A stretch of DNA of 64,000 nt from Siphonodentalium dalli (GCA_032622095.1 CP136069.1:166772394-166836393), one strand, 5' to 3'; positions 36,100-50,382 are shown, numbered from the stretch's first letter. Numbers and translations: made by a program. Notes: generated by a model not told the origin, from the letters alone.

Positions 36100-37834
36100 T
36101 GAAAAATAATCGAAAAAGGGCCATAACTCTGTTAAAAGATATTGGACCAACATCCGGATACCATTATTTTTAGTAGACCTTAGATGCCTTCATTCGCTAG
36201 AGATTTCGCGGTCCTCCTCCCATTAGTTTCTGAGTATTTCCAATTAAACAGAAAACGGCCGCAGTAGAAAAACAATATACTTCCTTGGTTACACCATGGA
36301 AGTATAATAATAGGATCAATCATGAGTGGAAAGAATCGCAGTTTATGGACGGAAAATATGAAGTATGGTGATTATATGTTGTCCTAATATGTGTAGGTTG
36401 ATCTCAAGTGTTTGGACGTGACCCACCCCTGCCTCGAAATTGGGTGACGGGATTGGGAAAACATCAACCCCTGGCACAAACTGCTAAGTTTGAGGCCCCG
36501 TAACTTCGTCAGTTTCCAACGGATTTTAAAGTTGTTTCCAGTTTTGTGATTTGCGGCTGACATAGATTGCATAGTATAAATTTCATCTGATTTGGATACG
36601 GATAACACTTTGATTATTGGAAAGCATATGGGCCCAAATTCAAACTTGTACGGCCAAAATCTCCGCCATTTTCCAACGTATTTACGATCTGTGTTCAGCT
36701 TCGAGATCGGCTGATGTTGCAGATGTTATATTCCAAGTTTCATCTGATTCGGAGAAGAATAAAAAATTGGTACCAGGGACCACCCCTCCCCAGACCCACA
36801 ATAATGAACCGACACTGTCAAAATTTGGCCCAACGCGTGCCCTCTTCAGTCCGCACACATTTGCATTTCAGATGACATCGTATGTTCGATATCTTCGGAG
36901 GAGATGTGGTCACAAGCACATGGGCCCAAAATTGCAAAGTTTGACGGCCTGCAATTATTTCAGTTTTCGATGGATTTTCGAAATTCTTTCAGTTTCTAGA
37001 TCGGCTGATGTTGCAGATGATATATTTCAAGTTTCATCTGATTCCGAGAAGAATTAAAAATTGGTACCACGGACCACCCCTCCCCAGACCCACACTAATG
37101 AAGCGAAACTGGCAAAATTTGGCCCACCGCGTGCCCCCTTCCGTCCGCACACGTTGGCGTGTCAGATGTCATCCTATGTTCGATATCTTCGGAGGAGATG
37201 TGAGGACAAGCACATGGGCCCAAATTGCAAACTTTGAGGGCCCGTAACTCTTGCATTTCTTCTCGGATTTCAAAAATCCTTTCCGGTATGAGTTTGTTTT
37301 CGTTCGGGAAATACATAAACTTAAATATATGAATGTCAATCAAAATTTTATTTTGCAAACAATTTGCCCCCCACCCCAGTGTCAAAATATATGTCTGACC
37401 CTGTCAAAATTTCCTTCTCTGACTAAACTGACAACGGTCAACACGACTATGAAAACCACATGCAGTTATCTGGAATGATACAAGAGGACAACAGAGTACA
37501 ATCAAATAGAGGTTTGCCAACTATGGGCGGTAACTCCTCAGGGAAAGCGCGGACACAAGTTCTGATGCCCGTGGGCAGTAGGGCATATCGAGATGTGTAT
37601 ACAGTCCAATTTTCGATGCTCTGCTCCTTATAATTTCCGAGATAATAAAATGACATTTTTTCATATAAAGGGAGATAACTCTACGGGGTAAATGCGGACA
37701 ATATCCGTTATGAGCCAAAGGCATAGAACTCATTTACCCCAACATACTTACCAAACTTGAGTTTTCTAGTACTAATACATTCCGAGATTTGGGCGTTGAA
37801 AAATACTGTAGTATAATAATAATAATAATAATAA
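36100..37834 (+). repeat. C unit 4
   Basis: 1735 bp. Carries CAGGGACC and CCCAACGCG, the same states as unit 3. Confidence 0.95.
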
Positions 37835-39569
37835 TGAAAAATAATCGAAAAAGGGCCATAACTCTGTTAAAAGATATTGGACCAACATCCGGATACCATT
37901 ATTTTTAGTAGACCTTAGATGCCTTCATTCGCTAGAGATTTCGCGGTCCTCCTCCCATTAGTTTCTGAGTATTTCCAATTAAACAGAAAACGGCCGCAGT
38001 AGAAAAACAATATACTTCCTTGGTTACACCATGGAAGTATAATAATAGGATCAATCATGAGTGGAAAGAATCGCAGTTTATGGACGGAAAATATGAAGTA
38101 TGGTGATTATATGTTGTCCTAATATGTGTAGGTTGATCTCAAGTGTTTGGACGTGACCCACCCCTGCCTCGAAATTGGGTGACGGGATTGGGAAAACATC
38201 AACCCCTGGCACAAACTGCTAAGTTTGAGGCCCCGTAACTTCGTCAGTTTCCAACGGATTTTAAAGTTGTTTCCAGTTTTGTGATTTGCGGCTGACATAG
38301 ATTGCATAGTATAAATTTCATCTGATTTGGATACGGATAACACTTTGATTATTGGAAAGCATATGGGCCCAAATTCAAACTTGTACGGCCAAAATCTCCG
38401 CCATTTTCCAACGTATTTACGATCTGTGTTCAGCTTCGAGATCGGCTGATGTTGCAGATGTTATATTCCAAGTTTCATCTGATTCGGAGAAGAATAAAAA
38501 ATTGGTACCAGGGACCACCCCTCCCCAGACCCACAATAATGAACCGACACTGTCAAAATTTGGCCCAATGCGTGCCCTCTTCAGTCCGCACACATTTGCA
38601 TTTCAGATGACATCGTATGTTCGATATCTTCGGAGGAGATGTGGTCACAAGCACATGGGCCCAAAATTGCAAAGTTTGACGGCCTGCAATTATTTCAGTT
38701 TTCGATGGATTTTCGAAATTCTTTCAGTTTCTAGATCGGCTGATGTTGCAGATGATATATTTCAAGTTTCATCTGATTCCGAGAAGAATTAAAAATTGGT
38801 ACCACGGACCACCCCTCCCCAGACCCACACTAATGAAGCGAAACTGGCAAAATTTGGCCCACCGCGTGCCCCCTTCCGTCCGCACACGTTGGCGTGTCAG
38901 ATGTCATCCTATGTTCGATATCTTCGGAGGAGATGTGAGGACAAGCACATGGGCCCAAATTGCAAACTTTGAGGGCCCGTAACTCTTGCATTTCTTCTCG
39001 GATTTCAAAAATCCTTTCCGGTATGAGTTTGTTTTCGTTCGGGAAATACATAAACTTAAATATATGAATGTCAATCAAAATTTTATTTTGCAAACAATTT
39101 GCCCCCCACCCCAGTGTCAAAATATATGTCTGACCCTGTCAAAATTTCCTTCTCTGACTAAACTGACAACGGTCAACACGACTATGAAAACCACATGCAG
39201 TTATCTGGAATGATACAAGAGGACAACAGAGTACAATCAAATAGAGGTTTGCCAACTATGGGCGGTAACTCCTCAGGGAAAGCGCGGACACAAGTTCTGA
39301 TGCCCGTGGGCAGTAGGGCATATCGAGATGTGTATACAGTCCAATTTTCGATGCTCTGCTCCTTATAATTTCCGAGATAATAAAATGACATTTTTTCATA
39401 TAAAGGGAGATAACTCTACGGGGTAAATGCGGACAATATCCGTTATGAGCCAAAGGCATAGAACTCATTTACCCCAACATACTTACCAAACTTGAGTTTT
39501 CTAGTACTAATACATTCCGAGATTTGGGCGTTGAAAAATACTGTAGTATAATAATAATAATAATAATAA
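37835..39569 (+). repeat. C unit 5
   Basis: 1735 bp. Carries CAGGGACC and adds a C-to-T change giving CCCAATGCG near 38570. It is the last C unit before the switch to A. Confidence 0.95.
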
Positions 39570-39789
39570 TGAAAAATAATCGAAAAAGGGCCATAACTCT
39601 GTTAAAAGATATTGGACCAACATCCGGATACCATTATTTTTAGTAGACCTTAGATGCCTTCATTCGCTAGAGATTTCGCGGTCCTCCTCCCATTAGTTTC
39701 TGAGTATTTCCAATTAAACAGAAAACGGCCGCAGTAGAAAAACAATATACTTCCTTGGTTACACCATGGAAGTATAATAATAATAATAA
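39570..39789 (+). repeat. Mini-unit (220 bp) at the C-to-A switch
   Basis: Same content and length as the mini-unit at 22342, with hairpin start at 39746 and the ATA run joined straight to the next head. The units before are C and the four after are A. Confidence 0.9.
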
Positions 39790-41504
39790 TGAAAAATAAT
39801 CGAAAAAGGGCCATAACTCTGTTAAAAGATATTGGACCAACATCCGGATACCATTATTTTTAGTAGACCTTAGATGCCTTCATTCGCTAGAGATTTCGCG
39901 GTCCTCCTCCCATTAGTTTCTGAGTATTTCCAATTAAACAGAAAACGGCCGCAGTAGAAAAACAATATACTTCCTTGGTTACACCATGGAAGTATAATAA
40001 TAGGATCAATCATGAGTGGAAAGAATCGCAGTTTATGGACGGAAAATATGAAGTATGGTGATTATATGTTGTCCTAATATGTGTAGGTTGATCTCAAGTG
40101 TTTGGACGTGACCCCACCCCTGCCTCGAAATTGGGTGACGGGATTGGGAAAACATCAACCCCTGGCACAAACTGCTAAGTTTGAGGCCCCGTAACTTCGT
40201 CAGTTTCCAACGGATTTTAAAGTTGTTTCCAGTTTTGTGATTTGCGGCTGACATAGATTGCATAGTATAAATTTCATCTGATTTGGATACGGATAACACT
40301 TTGATTATTGGAAAGCATATGGGCCCAAATTCAAACTTGTACGGCCAAGATCTCCGCCATTTTCCAACGTATTTACGATCTGTGTTCAGCTTCGAGATCG
40401 GCTGATGTTGCAGATATTATATTCCAAGTTTCATCTGATTCCGAGAAGAATTAAAATTCGGCACCACGGACCACCCCTCCCCAGACCCACAATAATGAAC
40501 CGACACTGGCAACATTTGGCCCACCGCGTGCCGTCTCCAGTCCGTACGCATTTTCGTATCAGATGACATCCTATGTTCGATATCTTCGGAGGAGATGTGT
40601 TATCAAGCACATGGGCCCAAAATTGCAAAGTTTGAGGGCCCGCGATTCTTTTAGTTTTCGATGGATTTTCGAAATTCGTCCAGTTTCTAGATCGGCTGAT
40701 GTTGCAGATGTTATATTCCAAGTTTCATCTGATTCCGAGAAGAATTAAAAATTGGTACCACGGACCACCCCTCCCCAGACCCACAATAATGAACCGACAC
40801 TGGCAAAATTTGGCCCACCGCGTGCCCTCTTCCGTCCGCACACGTTGGCGTATCAGCTGACATCCAAACTTCGACATCTTCGGAGGAGATGTGTTATCAA
40901 GCACATGGGCCCAAATTGCAAACTTTGAGGGCCCGTAACTCTTGCATTTCTTCTCGGATTTCAAAAATCCTTTCCGGTATGAGTTTGTTTTCGTTCGGGA
41001 AATACATAAACTTAAATATATGAATGTCAATCAAAATTTTATTTTGCAAACAATTTGCCCCCCCACCCCAGTGTCAAAATATATGTCCGACCCTGTCAAA
41101 ATTTCCTTCTCTGACTAAACTGACAACGGTCAACACGATTATGAAAACCACATGCAGTTATCTGGAATGATACAAGAGGACAACAGAGTACAATCAAATA
41201 GAGGTTTGCCAACTATGGGCGGTAACTCCTCAGGGAAAGCGCGGACACAAGTTCTGAAGCCCGTGGGCAGTAGGGCATATCGAGATGTGTATACAGTCCA
41301 ATTTTCGATGCTCTGCTCCTTATAATTTCCGAGATAATAAAATGACATTTTTTCATATAAAGGGAGATAACTCCACGGGGTAAATGCGGACAATATCCGT
41401 TATGAGCCAAAGGCATAGAACTCATTTACCCCAACATACTTACCAAACTTGAGTTTTCTAGTACTAATACATTCCGAGATTTGGGCGTTGAAAAATACTG
41501 TAGT

Positions 41505-41532
<28 letters not shown>
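39790..41532 (+). repeat. A unit, block 3, first (1743 bp)
   Basis: A subtype; the extra base is a seventh C in the tail C run near 41059. Confidence 0.95.
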
Positions 41533-41535
<3 letters not shown>

Positions 41536-43248
41536 AAAATAATCGAAAAAGGGCCATAACTCTGTTAAAAGATATTGGACCAACATCCGGATACCATTAT
41601 TTTTAGTAGACCTTAGATGCCTTCATTCGCTAGAGATTTCGCGGTCCTCCTCCCATTAGTTTCTGAGTATTTCCAATTAAACAGAAAACGGCCGCAGTAG
41701 AAAAACAATATACTTCCTTGGTTACACCATGGAAGTATAATAATAGGATCAATCATGAGTGGAAAGAATCGCAGTTTATGGACGGAAAATATGAAGTATG
41801 GTGATTATATGTTGTCCTAATATGTGTAGGTTGATCTCAAGTGTTTGGACGTGACCCCACCCCTGCCTCGAAATTGGGTGACGGGATTGGGAAAACATCA
41901 ACCCCTGGCACAAACTGCTAAGTTTGAGGCCCCGTAACTTCGTCAGTTTCCAACGGATTTTAAAGTTGTTTCCAGTTTTGTGATTTGCGGCTGACATAGA
42001 TTGCATAGTATAAATTTCATCTGATTTGGATACGGATAACACTTTGATTATTGGAAAGCATATGGGCCCAAATTCAAACTTGTACGGCCAAGATCTCCGC
42101 CATTTTCCAACGTATTTACGATCTGTGTTCAGCTTCGAGATCGGCTGATGTTGCAGATATTATATTCCAAGTTTCATCTGATTCCGAGAAGAATTAAAAT
42201 TCGGCACCACGGACCACCCCTCCCCAGACCCACAATAATGAACCGACACTGGCAACATTTGGCCCACCGCGTGCCGTCTCCAGTCCGTACGCATTTTCGT
42301 ATCAGATGACATCCTATGTTCGATATCTTCGGAGGAGATGTGTTATCAAGCACATGGGCCCAAAATTGCAAAGTTTGAGGGCCCGCGATTCTTTTAGTTT
42401 TCGATGGATTTTCGAAATTCGTCCAGTTTCTAGATCGGCTGATGTTGCAGATGTTATATTCCAAGTTTCATCTGATTCCGAGAAGAATTAAAAATTGGTA
42501 CCACGGACCACCCCTCCCCAGACCCACAATAATGAACCGACACTGGCAAAATTTGGCCCACCGCGTGCCCTCTTCCGTCCGCACACGTTGGCGTATCAGC
42601 TGACATCCAAACTTCGACATCTTCGGAGGAGATGTGTTATCAAGCACATGGGCCCAAATTGCAAACTTTGAGGGCCCGTAACTCTTGCATTTCTTCTCGG
42701 ATTTCAAAAATCCTTTCCGGTATGAGTTTGTTTTCGTTCGGGAAATACATAAACTTAAATATATGAATGTCAATCAAAATTTTATTTTGCAAACAATTTG
42801 CCCCCCCCACCCCAGTGTCAAAATATATGTCCGACCCTGTCAAAATTTCCTTCTCTGACTAAACTGACAACGGTCAACACGATTATGAAAACCACATGCA
42901 GTTATCTGGAATGATACAAGAGGACAACAGAGTACAATCAAATAGAGGTTTGCCAACTATGGGCGGTAACTCCTCAGGGAAAGCGCGGACACAAGTTCTG
43001 AAGCCCGTGGGCAGTAGGGCATATCGAGATGTGTATACAGTCCAATTTTCGATGCTCTGCTCCTTATAATTTCCGAGATAATAAAATGACATTTTTTCAT
43101 ATAAAGGGAGATAACTCCACGGGGTAAATGCGGACAATATCCGTTATGAGCCAAAGGCATAGAACTCATTTACCCCAACATACTTACCAAACTTGAGTTT
43201 TCTAGTACTAATACATTCCGAGATTTGGGCGTTGAAAAATACTGTAGT

Positions 43249-43276
<28 letters not shown>
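41533..43276 (+). repeat. A unit, block 3, second (1744 bp)
   Basis: Eight-base C run near 42801, the longest of the set. The longer run shifts frames and is a likely place for a consensus error. Confidence 0.95.
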
Positions 43277-43279
<3 letters not shown>

Positions 43280-44990
43280 AAAATAATCGAAAAAGGGCCA
43301 TAACTCTGTTAAAAGATATTGGACCAACATCCGGATACCATTATTTTTAGTAGACCTTAGATGCCTTCATTCGCTAGAGATTTCGCGGTCCTCCTCCCAT
43401 TAGTTTCTGAGTATTTCCAATTAAACAGAAAACGGCCGCAGTAGAAAAACAATATACTTCCTTGGTTACACCATGGAAGTATAATAATAGGATCAATCAT
43501 GAGTGGAAAGAATCGCAGTTTATGGACGGAAAATATGAAGTATGGTGATTATATGTTGTCCTAATATGTGTAGGTTGATCTCAAGTGTTTGGACGTGACC
43601 CCACCCCTGCCTCGAAATTGGGTGACGGGATTGGGAAAACATCAACCCCTGGCACAAACTGCTAAGTTTGAGGCCCCGTAACTTCGTCAGTTTCCAACGG
43701 ATTTTAAAGTTGTTTCCAGTTTTGTGATTTGCGGCTGACATAGATTGCATAGTATAAATTTCATCTGATTTGGATACGGATAACACTTTGATTATTGGAA
43801 AGCATATGGGCCCAAATTCAAACTTGTACGGCCAAGATCTCCGCCATTTTCCAACGTATTTACGATCTGTGTTCAGCTTCGAGATCGGCTGATGTTACAG
43901 ATATTATATTCCAAGTTTCATCTGATTCCGAGAAGAATTAAAATTCGGCACCACGGACCACCCCTCCCCAGACCCACAATAATGAACCGACACTGGCAAC
44001 ATTTGGCCCACCGCGTGCCGTCTCCAGTCCGTACGCATTTTCGTATCAGATGACATCCTATGTTCGATATCTTCGGAGGAGATGTGTTATCAAGCACATG
44101 GGCCCAAAATTGCAAAGTTTGAGGGCCCGCGATTCTTTTAGTTTTCGATGGATTTTCGAAATTCGTCCAGTTTCTAGATCGGCTGATGTTGCAGATGTTA
44201 TATTCCAAGTTTCATCTGATTCCGAGAAGAATTAAAAATTGGTACCACGGACCACCCCTCCCCAGACCCACAATAATGAACCGACACTGGCAAAATTTGG
44301 CCCACCGCGTGCCCTCTTCCGTCCGCACACGTTGGCGTATCAGCTGACATCCAAACTTCGACATCTTCGGAGGAGATGTGTTATCAAGCACATGGGCCCA
44401 AATTGCAAACTTTGAGGGCCCGTAACTCTTGCATTTCTTCTCGGATTTCAAAAATCCTTTCCGGTATGAGTTTGTTTTCGTTCGGGAAATACATAAACTT
44501 AAATATATGAATGTCAATCAAAATTTTATTTTGCAAACAATTTGCCCCCCACCCCAGTGTCAAAATATATGTCCGACCCTGTCAAAATTTCCTTCTCTGA
44601 CTAAACTGACAACGGTCAACACGATTATGAAAACCACATGCAGTTATCTGGAATGATACAAGAGGACAACAGAGTACAATCAAATAGAGGTTTGCCAACT
44701 ATGGGCGGTAACTCCTCAGGGAAAGCGCGGACACAAGTTCTGAAGCCCGTGGGCAGTAGGGCATATCGAGATGTGTATACAGTCCAATTTTCGATGCTCT
44801 GCTCCTTATAATTTCCGAGATAATAAAATGACATTTTTTCATATAAAGGGAGATAACTCCACGGGGTAAATGCGGACAATATCCGTTATGAGCCAAAGGC
44901 ATAGAACTCATTTACCCCAACATACTTACCAAACTTGAGTTTTCTAGTACTAATACATTCCGAGATTTGGGCGTTGAAAAATACTGTAGT

Positions 44991-45018
<28 letters not shown>
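43277..45018 (+). repeat. A unit, block 3, third
   Basis: 1742 bp with a six-base C run and a private G-to-A change near 43897 (GATGTTACAG instead of GATGTTGCAG). Confidence 0.95.
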
Positions 45019-45021
<3 letters not shown>

Positions 45022-46749
45022 AAAATAATCGAAAAAGGGCCATAACTCTGTTAAAAGATATTGGACCAACATCCGGATACCATTATTTTTAGTAGACCTT
45101 AGATGCCTTCATTCGCTAGAGATTTCGCGGTCCTCCTCCCATTAGTTTCTGAGTATTTCCAATTAAACAGAAAACGGCCGCAGTAGAAAAACAATATACT
45201 TCCTTGGTTACACCATGGAAGTATAATAATAGGATCAATCATGAGTGGAAAGAATCGCAGTTTATGGACGGAAAATATGAAGTATGGTGATTATATGTTG
45301 TCCTAATATGTGTAGGTTGATCTCAAGTGTTTGGACGTGACCCCACCCCTGCCTCGAAATTGGGTGACGGGATTGGGAAAACATCAACCCCTGGCACAAA
45401 CTGCTAAGTTTGAGGCCCCGTAACTTCGTCAGTTTCCAACGGATTTTAAAGTTGTTTCCAGTTTTGTGATTTGCGGCTGACATAGATTGCATAGTATAAA
45501 TTTCATCTGATTTGGATACGGATAACACTTTGATTATTGGAAAGCATATGGGCCCAAATTCAAACTTGTACGGCCAAGATCTCCGCCATTTTCCAACGTA
45601 TTTACGATCTGTGTTCAGCTTCGAGATCGGCTGATGTTGCAGATATTATATTCCAAGTTTCATCTGATTCCGAGAAGAATTAAAATTCGGCACCACGGAC
45701 CACCCCTCCCCAGACCCACAATAATGAACCGACACTGGCAACATTTGGCCCACCGCGTGCCGTCTCCAGTCCGTACGCATTTTCGTATCAGATGACATCC
45801 TATGTTCGATATCTTCGGAGGAGATGTGTTATCAAGCACATGGGCCCAAAATTGCAAAGTTTGAGGGCCCGCGATTCTTTTAGTTTTCGATGGATTTTCG
45901 AAATTCGTCCAGTTTCTAGATCGGCTGATGTTGCAGATGTTATATTCCAAGTTTCATCTGATTCCGAGAAGAATTAAAAATTGGTACCACGGACCACCCC
46001 TCCCCAGACCCACAATAATGAACCGACACTGGCAAAATTTGGCCCACCGCGTGCCCTCTTCCGTCCGCACACGTTGGCGTATCAGCTGACATCCAAACTT
46101 CGACATCTTCGGAGGAGATGTGTTATCAAGCACATGGGCCCAAATTGCAAACTTTGAGGGCCCGTAACTCTTGCATTTCTTCTCGGATTTCAAAAATCCT
46201 TTCCGGTATGAGTTTGTTTTCGTTCGGGAAATACATAAACTTAAATATATGAATGTCAATCAAAATTTTATTTTGCAAACAATTTGCCCCCCCACCCCAG
46301 TGTCAAAATATATGTCCGACCCTGTCAAAATTTCCTTCTCTGACTAAACTGACAACGGTCAACACGATTATGAAAACCACATGCAGTTATCTGGAATGAT
46401 ACAAGAGGACAACAGAGTACAATCAAATAGAGGTTTGCCAACTATGGGCGGTAACTCCTCAGGGAAAGCGCGGACACAAGTTCTGAAGCCCGTGGGCAGT
46501 AGGGCATATCGAGATGTGTATACAGTCCAATTTTCGATGCTCTGCTCCTTATAATTTCCGAGATAATAAAATGACATTTTTTCATATAAAGGGAGATAAC
46601 TCCACGGGGTAAATGCGGACAATATCCGTTATGAGCCAAAGGCATAGAACTCATTTACCCCAACATACTTACCAAACTTGAGTTTTCTAGTACTAATACA
46701 TTCCGAGATTTGGGCGTTGAAAAATACTGTAGTATAATAATAATAATAA
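45019..46749 (+). repeat. A unit, block 3, last before L4
   Basis: Full unit with a shortened ATA tract ahead of L4 and a seven-base C run near 46287. Confidence 0.95.
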
Positions 46750-48024
46750 CTAGAGGTCAGATTCCATGGAATCAGATATACTTCCATGGTATTCCATCCC
46801 ATCCCATCCCGACCTGACCTTGGCCTTCAAAATTGTCAATCCAAGGTCAAATCGGGTAAAACAGACGGATTTCCACGAAATTTGATACCTAGGGGTACTT
46901 TTGTCCGGGGAGTCTTTGGGCGGGTCAAGTCGTGACCCCGACCTGACATTGACCTTCGAAATGGTCAGTTCAAGGTCAAATCGGGTAAAACGAACGGATT
47001 TCGACGAAATTTGATACCTAGGAAAACTGTTGTCCGGGGAGTGTTTTGGATAGGTCAAATCGTGACAATAGGTTACTTTTATAGTAGAGCGGACATACCT
47101 ATATAGTATATATGTGAGCATATTCATGCATTTGCCTTGCTTCTTGATAAGTCCGTTTGAATTTGCGTCATGAAGAGAGGGTTTGAATTTGAGTAATATA
47201 TATCACCCGTCACAACGTTGTACGCTACCAGGGTTAAACCGCTCAATATAAATCATTAAAAAGTGTACTAATCTTGCGTTTAGATACTACTTATCACATC
47301 CACTCATCGAAAAGTTTTTATCTCAATATATGATTTTCGGAGTAATTTTGCCCATTTGATCTTCGGTGGAATTTTCCAAATCTGAACCCACCCGACATAA
47401 ACACTCCCTTGAGCAGGTTGCGTTTATATTAGAGAGGTCAAATTTTAGAGGCATACCTACATTATGCCGGCTTATGTACCACCGCATTAAACCCGCGCCT
47501 ACATCAGCCCGTTTGGATTTGGGGCTAAAAATCGGCTAGTGATAGACTACAGAAGTATACATATTTATTATATATAGCGTTGTCACGAGTAAACCGTTCC
47601 ATCTGAAAATTCGAAAATGACACTTTAGATGCGCGTGAAAACTACCCATCAGATGTACTCGTCAAAATGTTTTTATCTCGATGTTTGAATGTTGCCCCTT
47701 TGCGATTTTCGGTGGAATTTACCAAAAGTCTCAACCCACCCCATCTTGCATTCTCCGCTGGGTAGGTTACTTTTAAAGTATAGCGGTCAAGATTGGGGGG
47801 GGGTGGCTTGAATAGAATATCCAAATGTACCTGCTACGGGCATTACCTTGCTCTTTAATTAGCCCGTTTGGATTTGGTGGGAAGAATAGGTGCATTTTCC
47901 CGTTCCCCGTATATAGCGGCAAGGGGTATATATAGTCACGCATTTCAATCAGTTTTGATATAAAGTTTATACACAGTTATATGCCTATATATTTAATACT
48001 AATATATTTTCTTATAAATTAACA

Positions 48025-48109
48025 GCGCAGTGCGTAGCTGAGTGGTGACAGCGTCAAACCTTCAGTTTGTGTTTTATTGCGACGTGAGTTCGAATCCCGT
48101 CAAATTATC
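48025..48109 (+). pseudogene. tRNA-like Pol III unit, L4 copy 1
   Basis: The A box TAGCTGAGTGG sits in a D arm whose stem pairs fully (GCT with AGC), unlike L1-L3. The B box is AGTTCGAATCC. The terminator is weaker: TACTA separates the unit from a T run near 48115. The acceptor stem is still missing. It is one of the two best-preserved copies structurally. Confidence 0.65.
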
Positions 48110-48432
48110 TACTATTTTTTTTTTTTTTTAACATGCTTTGGTGTATTTTAATCATCAAATACGAATAATACCAAACTAAAGATAATGTAAAGATGCTTTT
48201 TATATTCGGGGGGTGGCTTGAATAGAATATCCAAATGTACCTGCTACGGGCATTACCTTGCTCTTTAATTAGCCCGTTTGGATTTGGTGGAAAGAATAGG
48301 TGCATTTTCCCGTTCCCCGTATAGCGACAAGGGGTATATATAGTCACGCATTTCAATCAGTTTTGATATAAAGTTTATACACAGTTATATGCCTATATAT
48401 TTAATACTAATATATTTTCTTATAAATTAACA

Positions 48433-48517
48433 GCGCAGTCCTTAGCTGAGTGGCGAAAGCGTCAAACCTTCAGTTTGTGTTTTATTGCGACGTGAGTTCG
48501 AATCCCGTCAAATTATC
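48433..48517 (+). pseudogene. tRNA-like Pol III unit, L4 copy 2
   Basis: Also has a paired D stem (GCT/AGC), with the D loop reading GAGTGGCGAA. The 5' end reads CAGTCCTTAG rather than CAGTGCGTAG. A T-rich run starts near 48524. Confidence 0.6.
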
Positions 48518-48616
48518 TACTAGTTTTTTTTTTTTTTAACATGCTTTGGTGTATTTTAATCATCAAATACGAATAATACCAAACTAAAGGTAATGTAAAG
48601 ATGCTTTTTATATTCG

Positions 48617-48958
48617 AATCGGATATAAAACAATAAACACGTGGGTCGGTTTTCGCATATATAACATGAAGCGCGCTTAATGAACGTTCGGTCCGAAGAA
48701 TATAATGAGTGATTAACAACAACACACAAATAGTTTGAACGTAATCGAACAGAAAAGAGCGTTCTCTATAAGTAGATTCCTTTATGGTAGGAATAATGAG
48801 CGGATGTTTCACGTTTGCTTTTTTGACAAGACTTAAATGACGGAGTACGAAACTATCAGTGGTGTTTTAGTTTGCGAAAGTATAAAAGGAGTCATTTCCA
48901 ATTCGGCAGACATATACTCACGGAAAGAATTGAATGTCTATCAGCAGTATACTACGGT
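48617..48958. other. Segment present only in L4
   Basis: About 340 bp with no counterpart in L1-L3, where TTCGATAAATAACTAG joins directly to the AACAATATAC block. No reading frame, tRNA or terminal repeat stands out, so a deletion in L1-L3 seems more likely than a transposon insertion in L4. Confidence 0.65.
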
Positions 48959-49744
48959 TTATAACAATATACAAATTGATCTTACGAAACTGATGATGTT
49001 TGCATGTTTCTATGTGTTATCGTTGTTATCGCAAATGGAATAATTGGCTATACGTCGTCATTACGTTAGTAGAAATATACACCATATAACGAAGTCTTGT
49101 GTGATCAAATTAATGTAATGTTTGTATTTTGTTTGGTTGTATATGATATGCAGTGCGTTGAAGATGCGAAAGAAAATACAAAAGTGAAATGCACGCACGC
49201 AGATAGCTCATGACACACTATACACGATAAAATGATAATTTACCACACACCATGGGCTACACAATTTACGAATAGGTGGGTTTATATTAAAATCCAAGTT
49301 ATTTGCTTTATAACGGCTCCGATATGAACTCATACCAATATAGCACTCTGGAAATGATTGTTGGAATTCGACGGGCGTTCTAACAGTTCTCTGGTAGAGG
49401 AATGAGACTGGACCGCGGCATGACGGGTGTATTCGAATCGGAGGTAGGTTCCATCCCACGGAGGATGGGGTAGCCGGAGGAAGGAGAGAGGGGAGTGACA
49501 AATTTTTGGCGTATATATAGATAATATATATTATATATATAAGCGGAATTATTTTGAAGAGCTCTTTTCACTTGACTGAGAAAAAAATAATGTTCTAAGT
49601 CCAAAAGTTTTGGTTGAAATATTGGAGCCTTTTTCAAAAAGTGAAAACAAAATGAACGACTTTACTGGGACAGGTCGATTTGGATCCGTTTTGGACTCTG
49701 GATTTCCCAAAAGTCATCTCCGTTTCGCGTGTAGCATAATATGA

Positions 49745-50382
49745 ATCTTCGGAGGAGATGTGTTATCAAGCACATGGGCCCAAATTGCAAACTTTGAGGG
49801 CCCGTAACTCTAGCATTTCTTCTCGGATTTCAAAAATCCTTTCCGGTATGAGTTTGTTTTCGTTCGGGAAATACATAAACTTAAATATATGAATGTCAAT
49901 AAAAAATTTATTTTTCAAAAAATTTGCCCCCCACCCCAGTGTCAAAATATATGTCCGACCCTGTCAAATTTTCCTTCTCTGACTAAACTGACAACGGTCA
50001 ACACGACTATGAAAACCACATGCAGTTATCTGGAATGATACAAGAGGACAACATAGTACAATCAAATAGAGGTTTGCCAACTATGGGCGGTAACTCCTCA
50101 GGGAAAGCGCGGACACAAGTTCTGATGCCCGTGGGCAGTAGGGCATATCGAGATGTGCATACAGTCCAATTTTCGATGCTCTGCTCCTTATAATTTCCGA
50201 GATAATCAAATGACATTTTTTCAGATAAAGGGAGATAACTCCTCGGGGAAAACGCGGACAATATTCGTTATGCGACGATGGCATACAACTCTTTGATCCC
50301 AAGATACGTGCCAAGTTTTAGTTTGCTACTCCTGTTACTTTTCGAGTAATAAGGGTTGCAAAAGTGTCCAGTATAATAATAA
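49745..50382 (+). repeat. Common tail (B type) attached to L4
   Basis: B-type tail with CTCTAGCATTTC near 49807, GATAATCAAATG near 50202 and the short ATA tract. The joint itself reads GTTATCAAGCAC. It lacks the extra bases seen in the B tail after L2. Confidence 0.9.

Larger units (their letters stand above)
47800..48615 (+). repeat. About 410 bp tandem duplication in L4
   Basis: Two copies start with GGGTGGCTTGAATAG at about 47801 and 48211. The repeat covers the end of a 357 bp-type monomer plus the tRNA-like unit. L1-L3 duplicate only the 272 bp tRNA-bearing part, so the two duplications have different left breakpoints. Confidence 0.8.
46750..49744 (+). repeat. L4: long-head module, copy 4, longest and most diverged
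   Basis: About 530 bp longer than L1. It keeps about 110 bp near 47688-47785 and about 340 bp near 48617-48958 that L1-L3 lack, and has a longer tRNA-bearing duplication. The left half differs from L1 at scattered single bases, while the right part from about 48960 is nearly identical. The poly-G run is shortest here (about 9, interrupted afterwards by TGG). I infer that L4 is closer to the ancestral long head and L1-L3 descend from a deleted version. Confidence 0.8.
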
